From the NCBI GenBank assembly GCA_013822765.1, contig PNKY01000011.1, forward strand, positions 98,194 to 162,193: 64,000 nucleotides of DNA. Direction: 5' to 3'. Position numbers and translations under genes: made by a program. Shown in pieces: positions 60,046-64,000 of this stretch (its first letter is position 1; each line of letters opens with the position of its first letter). The DNA comes from Rhodospirillum sp. (GTDB lineage: Bacteria; Pseudomonadota; Alphaproteobacteria; Dongiales; Dongiaceae). The notes beneath the pieces are model-generated. The model ran no database searches and was not told the DNA's origin. It was given only the letters and a program-made list of their open reading frames with translations.

Positions 60046-60277
60046 TCGCCCGATCAGTCGTGCAAATGGGCCAGAAGCGACATTGTTGACGGCGATATTC
60101 CCGAGAGCGGACCGGCTGGAATGGCGTATCCGCGCAGCCGGTCTCGTCGGAATGTTGCGTTTAGCGTGTCCGAAGGTCTTCGCCGCTCCATCGAGCACAC
60201 CAGCGCCGACACGTTTTCGCGTCATGCGGCCCTCCCAAGTAGGCTACAATGCGGGTTTTTCAGCATAGTTTCGATTA

Positions 60278-60295
60278 CCACCTTCGTTTAGGTGG
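60278..60295. promoter_or_regulatory. Palindrome CCACCT-TCGTTT-AGGTGG upstream of the beta-propeller gene
   Basis: Perfect 6-bp arms around a 6-base spacer, 72 bp before the ATG at 60367. It shares TACCAC(C/T)TTCGT with the site at 60030-60045. The rest of the divergent region 59978-60366 holds no gene I recognise. Confidence 0.4.
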
Positions 60296-60366
60296 ACTGC
60301 CCCATCGGCACCTCGATAGCGTGCCTTGTCATCCAAGCGGTTGTTGAGGCAGGTCGTCCGGCGCCT

Positions 60367-61578
60367 ATGAATGAAGCAACCAGGCGCGCATTGCTGTGGA
60401 CCGCCGTCGGCGCGGGTTCGTTCTTTGTCTGTACGCGATTCCTGCGAGGGACGACGAACGCCCTCTCCAGCCCTGTCGAACCACTTGAATATTTGGCACC
60501 CGCGGTCGACGCCAAGTTCGGCAGCAAGATTGTCAAGATTTCGAACCCTGGCCAGGAGATTCCCGGGCTTGGCCTCGCCTGGGGGAAGGTGGCAATCCAC
60601 CATTACTCCATCGATCAGGCCTGGAACGCGAACCAGAGCCTGCTTGCGCTCGATCGCGGTGCAACGCCCAAAGTCTTTCTGGATGGGAAGACATACAGGC
60701 CGGTTGCCGCCCTGATGACTCCAGGAGACGTGCGATGGCATCCACGGCGGCCGGACGACATGATATTCGTGGCAGACCACGCTGTCGGGCATTGGAACGT
60801 CCGTACGAACGTTGTCTCCACCCTCAAGTCATTTTCCGACTATCGCGCGGCCAGCTTTGGCGATCACAAGGGCAATCCCTCCGACACTGGCAACATGATT
60901 GCGGTCACGGCCACACGGTCAGACGGAAAGCGCGTGGTGTTTGCGTACGACCTCGAGACCGGGGAACAGTATCCTGACATCGATGTAAGCAGCGAAGCGC
61001 GGGTCGGACATACCACCATCTCGCCAACCGGCTCGCACGTCATCGTCTATTCCCGCACCGGCGACGATGCCAGGAGCAGCCGGCGCCGGATCTTCACGGC
61101 GAGAGGTGAGCTTCTGCAGACCTGGACCGAGTATGAAAGACCAGGACACGGGGACTTTGCCCTCGATCTCAATGGCGATGAGGTCTTCGTGGGGCGCAGC
61201 AAATCCGAGCCAGACCGCTGGCAGATCATCGCGCGCCGCCTGGTCGACGGAAAGGTCACGGTGCTCAGCCCGCCCTGCTCCGCCACCCACGTGTCCAAAC
61301 GCAACCTCCGGAATCCCAATTGGGCCTTTGCGACCTTCAAACCGCACGAGAAGCGTTCTGGCTTTGCTCCCTATAGCGGCGAGGTCGGCGCGGTTTCCAT
61401 GGATGGAAAGCAAACCGTGCACCGCTTGGCGCAGACCCACTCGGTGCCAAACGGCTACCTGACCGAGCCTCATGCCTGCCCCTCGCCCGACGGTCAGCGG
61501 GCGATCTTTGCCAGCAACTGGGGCGACGCACGCGGCCCCATTGCAGCCTACGTCGCCGAGTTTCAGCCGCCTGTCTAG
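60367..61578 (+). CDS. Membrane-anchored beta-propeller protein, oligogalacturonate-lyase-like
   Basis: The 403-residue protein has a short N-terminal hydrophobic anchor or signal (RRALLWTAVGAGSFFVCTRF). The body is a WD40-like beta-propeller. Repeated blade motifs include DVRWHPRRPDDMIFVADH, HTTISPTGSHVIVYS and HACPSPDGQRAIFASNWG. Histidines at the ends of blades, such as in TEPHACPSPDG, resemble those of PL22 oligogalacturonate lyases, but identity is uncertain. ATG 60367 begins at the plausible signal. The only plus-strand gene in the polysaccharide locus; it could trim or bind the polymer outside the inner membrane. Confidence 0.7.
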   Translation: MNEATRRALLWTAVGAGSFFVCTRFLRGTTNALSSPVEPLEYLAPAVDAKFGSKIVKISNPGQEIPGLGLAWGKVAIHHYSIDQAWNANQSLLALDRGATPKVFLDGKTYRPVAALMTPGDVRWHPRRPDDMIFVADHAVGHWNVRTNVVSTLKSFSDYRAASFGDHKGNPSDTGNMIAVTATRSDGKRVVFAYDLETGEQYPDIDVSSEARVGHTTISPTGSHVIVYSRTGDDARSSRRRIFTARGELLQTWTEYERPGHGDFALDLNGDEVFVGRSKSEPDRWQIIARRLVDGKVTVLSPPCSATHVSKRNLRNPNWAFATFKPHEKRSGFAPYSGEVGAVSMDGKQTVHRLAQTHSVPNGYLTEPHACPSPDGQRAIFASNWGDARGPIAAYVAEFQPPV

Positions 61579-61623
61579 TTCGTCGTCGGCGGTATCGGGG
61601 GCGGCTGGGCTCGCACGGGCCGA

Positions 61624-62409
61624 CTAAATCTCCCAGCGGAGGTCTTGAAACGCCGAAGGTCGGATCGAGCCCGTGCGGGCCAGAAACGCCAGGGCTACCT
61701 CTGATGCGGCTGAACGCGGCTCCGCTGCATTGTTGTCCACGGTAATGATCCTGTCGCCCGAGGGATCTGATGGCAGGACCGTATGAGCGAGGCTTGTCAG
61801 ACTAGCTAGGTTGGCTGCCGCGGTTTGCCAGCTTTCGGCATAGCCGCCGCTGCTTTGAGAGCTGAGCCGTGTCAGCTTGGACGCCCGACTGAACAGGCGG
61901 CTTCTGGCGACGCCGATTTCTGAGCGCACATTCACGACCAGCATATCGGTGACCCCCGCCGACCGTACAAGCCCATTCCAGTCATCCGAAGAGACTTGCC
62001 TGGTAGCGGAGAGCTGAATCGACCAGATGGCCTGGAACAGTCCCTGATCGACGATGGTAACGGCGTTGCCGCATGCCCGGCAGTCCGCGATCACGGCAAT
62101 CGCGTTCCACAAGTTCCAGGTCACCTTTGCGAGATCCAACGGGGATCTCTGGCCACTGGCGCGGATCAGCCGGAAGGCGTCGAGATAGAGCCCGGAACAC
62201 CCTCCAGCATACCGTAGGATGCGCAGCAGCCGTCTGCAATGCCGCCAGATGAAAGGCGCCTGGTCGGCGGATTGAGAGATTGCCGCGATCCCGCTTCGCC
62301 TGAGGTCAGCCTCGAGAAGCGCAGCGATAGTGGACTTTCCGGATCCCGGAAGCCCCATGAATTCAATGAACCGGATGGTGGTCTGCGTTCCTGTATCGAG
62401 TTCCGTCAC
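61624..62409 (-). CDS. P-loop kinase-like protein
   Basis: The 261-residue protein has Walker A FIEFMGLPGSGKSTIAALLE near residue 15. A candidate Walker B aspartate is in VTIVDQGLFQAIWSI, a motif of thymidylate/AMP-kinase-like proteins, and a late region resembles a lid. The substrate is not evident. ATG overlaps the stop of the next upstream gene by 4 bp (ATGA), so the two kinase-like genes are coupled. Such genes occur in capsule/exopolysaccharide loci, where they may phosphorylate a sugar or lipid carrier, or act in regulation. Confidence 0.75.
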   Translation of the reverse strand: MTELDTGTQTTIRFIEFMGLPGSGKSTIAALLEADLRRSGIAAISQSADQAPFIWRHCRRLLRILRYAGGCSGLYLDAFRLIRASGQRSPLDLAKVTWNLWNAIAVIADCRACGNAVTIVDQGLFQAIWSIQLSATRQVSSDDWNGLVRSAGVTDMLVVNVRSEIGVARSRLFSRASKLTRLSSQSSGGYAESWQTAAANLASLTSLAHTVLPSDPSGDRIITVDNNAAEPRSAASEVALAFLARTGSIRPSAFQDLRWEI

Positions 62410-63953
62410 AGTGCCTTCCAGATCAGCTCAAATAGCACTTTCGAGACCTCATCCACGCTCCGACTGGCATCGACGATATGCGTGCCCAATCCTCTCGATC
62501 GCATCTGCTCCATCAGCACGATGCGCCGGTCGAACTCGCCGCGGGATAACTCGCCCGGCTTTCGTGCCTGCGACACGGCATAGTCGCCAACTAGATGCGC
62601 GACGATATCGGGCCGGACAAGCGACATGCGGCGATAGAGTGCCAGTTCCCAACGACGCAGCAACGTCGAATGTCCTGGGTTCCGCTCCGAGGTGGGACCA
62701 TCCATGAAACCAGACTGGATCGATTGCGGCCAACGATCACAGAGGACGATGAAACCGCGATCTGCCATCCTGCGCGCAGCCATGACGCGCCCATGCCGTT
62801 CGAGGGCTACAAGAACCCCCCAGACCGACAGGAGAAATGTCCCGACCTTGGATCTCCAGTTACCGGAGCCGCCCGCCAGCCCGGGATCATGCAAGCCGGA
62901 GTTGCGGACAGCGTCGCGGCGCGCGAGGTAGAGGGCCCTGATCTTGCGCCGCAGCCACCATCCTTGACCGTCTCCGGTTCCCAAATACAGCCGCACGCAG
63001 CTGAACTTCCAGTTCAGCCGCGTGTAGAGACGGTCGACCTGCACCGACTTTCCCATTCCATCGGGCGCCACCAGTGCGACGATGAGGCCGCCGCCGGCTG
63101 GCCGCCTGCGGTCGATGATGCGGCCGGGGGCTAGCCGGCCCAGTAGCCGTGATGCGGCGTAGCGGCAGGCCTTGACATTGTTTGTGATCGCATCGGTCAA
63201 GATGGCATGGCCGGGCGCCGCGGCGCGAGCGCGTACAAGCTGCCGGATCTTGGCCATGTCTTCGCGCCGGACCCAAACCCCCATATTGTGCTTCCTGACC
63301 AGGCAGCGAACGCCCACTGCGGCGCAATCGTGCCACACGCTGTCCCGCGATGGTTCGCCTTCGGAGAACAAGAGCTGGTCAATCTCCAACGCCCAGTCAC
63401 CGGTCAGCTTCTGCCATCTCGAGCCGAGGCCGGTTCTGGAGCGAAAGGCGATTCTCGATAGAGTGATGGTCGCCTCGTCCTGAGGCGACACGATCGGGAT
63501 AAGGTAGCCTCCATGCGACGCAACGTCCCAACGACTGATGTCATCGTAGCAATAGCAGGGGTAGCGCTTGTTGAACTTGTCGCCAAGGCGAACATTGGTG
63601 TGGACGTCGAGATGGAGATACTTGGCGTGCTCGAAGTCGGGAATGAACCAGTCCTCGCGGCCTTGCGATACGAGGCTGTGGTGGTTGACGCTGCGCATTC
63701 CCATGCACTCGGACGCGGCCGCGCAGAACCGGTGATAGTCCTCGCGCGCGACCAGAACATCGAGATCCTGATCACCGGCCAGGCCCAGGGCGGTATTGCG
63801 GGAGCTCTTGAAGATGCCGTAGCGGACGCCGGCTTCGTTGAGCTTTGCGAAAAGCACCATGGCCGACGTAAGTGCCGAGTCAAGATTCCGGTTCTTGTAC
63901 TCGGCCGGGAACGCGCGAACGTCCACGCTCGGCAATTGAGACATTGAGTTCAT
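62406..63953 (-). CDS. Nucleotidyltransferase-like plus thymidylate-kinase-like fusion protein
   Basis: This 515-residue two-domain protein has an N-terminal segment (about 20-240) of nucleotidyltransferase type, with the GDQDLDVLV two-aspartate motif and LHLDVHTNVRLG further on. The C-terminal half (about 285-515) is a thymidylate-kinase-like P-loop domain: IVALVAPDGMGKSVQVDRLY, GFIVLCDRWPQS (the DRW/DRY motif), RPDIVAHLVGDYAVSQARKP and a lid-like arginine segment. Walker A varies in GMGKS. It follows the partial gene at the window end with a 4-bp overlap. The likely role is sugar or lipid phosphate chemistry in polysaccharide assembly (inference). Confidence 0.72.
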   Translation of the reverse strand: MNSMSQLPSVDVRAFPAEYKNRNLDSALTSAMVLFAKLNEAGVRYGIFKSSRNTALGLAGDQDLDVLVAREDYHRFCAAASECMGMRSVNHHSLVSQGREDWFIPDFEHAKYLHLDVHTNVRLGDKFNKRYPCYCYDDISRWDVASHGGYLIPIVSPQDEATITLSRIAFRSRTGLGSRWQKLTGDWALEIDQLLFSEGEPSRDSVWHDCAAVGVRCLVRKHNMGVWVRREDMAKIRQLVRARAAAPGHAILTDAITNNVKACRYAASRLLGRLAPGRIIDRRRPAGGGLIVALVAPDGMGKSVQVDRLYTRLNWKFSCVRLYLGTGDGQGWWLRRKIRALYLARRDAVRNSGLHDPGLAGGSGNWRSKVGTFLLSVWGVLVALERHGRVMAARRMADRGFIVLCDRWPQSIQSGFMDGPTSERNPGHSTLLRRWELALYRRMSLVRPDIVAHLVGDYAVSQARKPGELSRGEFDRRIVLMEQMRSRGLGTHIVDASRSVDEVSKVLFELIWKAL

Positions 63954-64000
63954 GACAAGAGCTGGGCGTGGACGACCTCGGCGTTGCTGAAGATGGTGAC
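63950..64000 (-). CDS. 3' end of an upstream gene of the same operon (cut by window edge)
   Basis: The last 16 codons before a TGA at 63950-63952 read VTIFSNAEVVHAQLLS. The stop overlaps the ATG of the next gene (63953) in an ATGA, which is the coupling seen at the other junction of this operon. Too little is visible to name the protein. Confidence 0.55.
   Translation of the reverse strand, partial: VTIFSNAEVVHAQLLS

Noticed and set aside
1..64000. CRISPR arrays, tRNA/rRNA genes, prophage or intact insertion sequences
   Set aside because: No regularly spaced repeats, cloverleaf-like sequences, transposase or integrase motifs were seen by eye on either strand.

Overview
The window reads as chromosomal DNA of a GC-rich alphaproteobacterium. 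A Hyphomicrobiales (rhizobial/Bradyrhizobium-Xanthobacter-like) origin fits best. Reasons are the GC-rich codon use, the many stand-alone ABC uptake systems and acid-sugar dehydratases, a FixJ-type receiver-LuxR regulator, a DUF2171 gene behind an EcfG-like promoter, and an RpiR/glutamine-synthetase-like/N-formylglutamate-amidohydrolase group. The genus cannot be fixed from the sequence alone. I saw no rRNA, tRNA, CRISPR array, intact insertion sequence or phage gene.

Layout. (1) 1-7.1 kb is a mixed end region. It holds the 3' part of a PaoABC-type molybdenum aldehyde oxidoreductase (FAD subunit cut by the window edge, then the molybdopterin subunit) and a flavodoxin-like protein. It also holds a frameshifted cupin remnant, a DUF808 membrane protein whose 3' end is partly duplicated about 0.8 kb downstream, a DUF2171 stress-type protein, and an orphan solute-binding protein without a signal peptide. 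(2) 7.1-10.3 kb has a VOC protein and an SDR on the minus strand, divergent from a large TPP enzyme. (3) 10.4-32.5 kb is a dense catabolic block: a sugar ABC transporter with mutarotase and SDR, a peptide/oligosaccharide-type ABC transporter, five enolase-superfamily proteins, three further SDRs, an SMP-30 lactonase, a cytoplasmic solute-binding-like protein and an IclR regulator. A 16-bp palindrome of one design lies in the four main promoter regions of this block, so it is probably one regulon. (4) 32.6-40.5 kb has an MmgE/PrpD protein divergent from a seven-gene operon: split TPP decarboxylase (alpha, beta), aldehyde dehydrogenase, beta-hydroxyacid dehydrogenase, SDR, amidase and isochorismatase-type amidohydrolase. 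(5) 40.5-49.9 kb has a glutamine-synthetase-like enzyme, an RpiR regulator and an N-formylglutamate amidohydrolase, divergent from an epimerase. A branched-chain-amino-acid-type ABC transporter follows. (6) 50.5-64 kb has two LuxR-type regulators and a polysaccharide synthesis/export locus: epimerase, O-antigen-ligase/polymerase, ExeA-like ATPase, tyrosine autokinase, Wzz-type chain-length protein, beta-propeller protein and two P-loop/nucleotidyltransferase proteins.

How the parts work together (inference). Block 3 looks like uptake and non-phosphorylative oxidation of a sugar or sugar acid: import, mutarotation, SDR oxidation to lactone, SMP-30 hydrolysis, then enolase-superfamily dehydration to a 2-keto-3-deoxy acid. 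No aldolase, sugar-acid kinase or IlvD/Edd dehydratase is present, so the end of the route is unknown. Block 4 could take a 2-oxo acid through decarboxylation and aldehyde oxidation, with amide hydrolysis alongside. Block 6 is a conventional surface-polysaccharide locus with unusual regulators. The best candidates for something undescribed are the palindrome-defined enolase/SDR regulon and the split-TPP/amidase operon.
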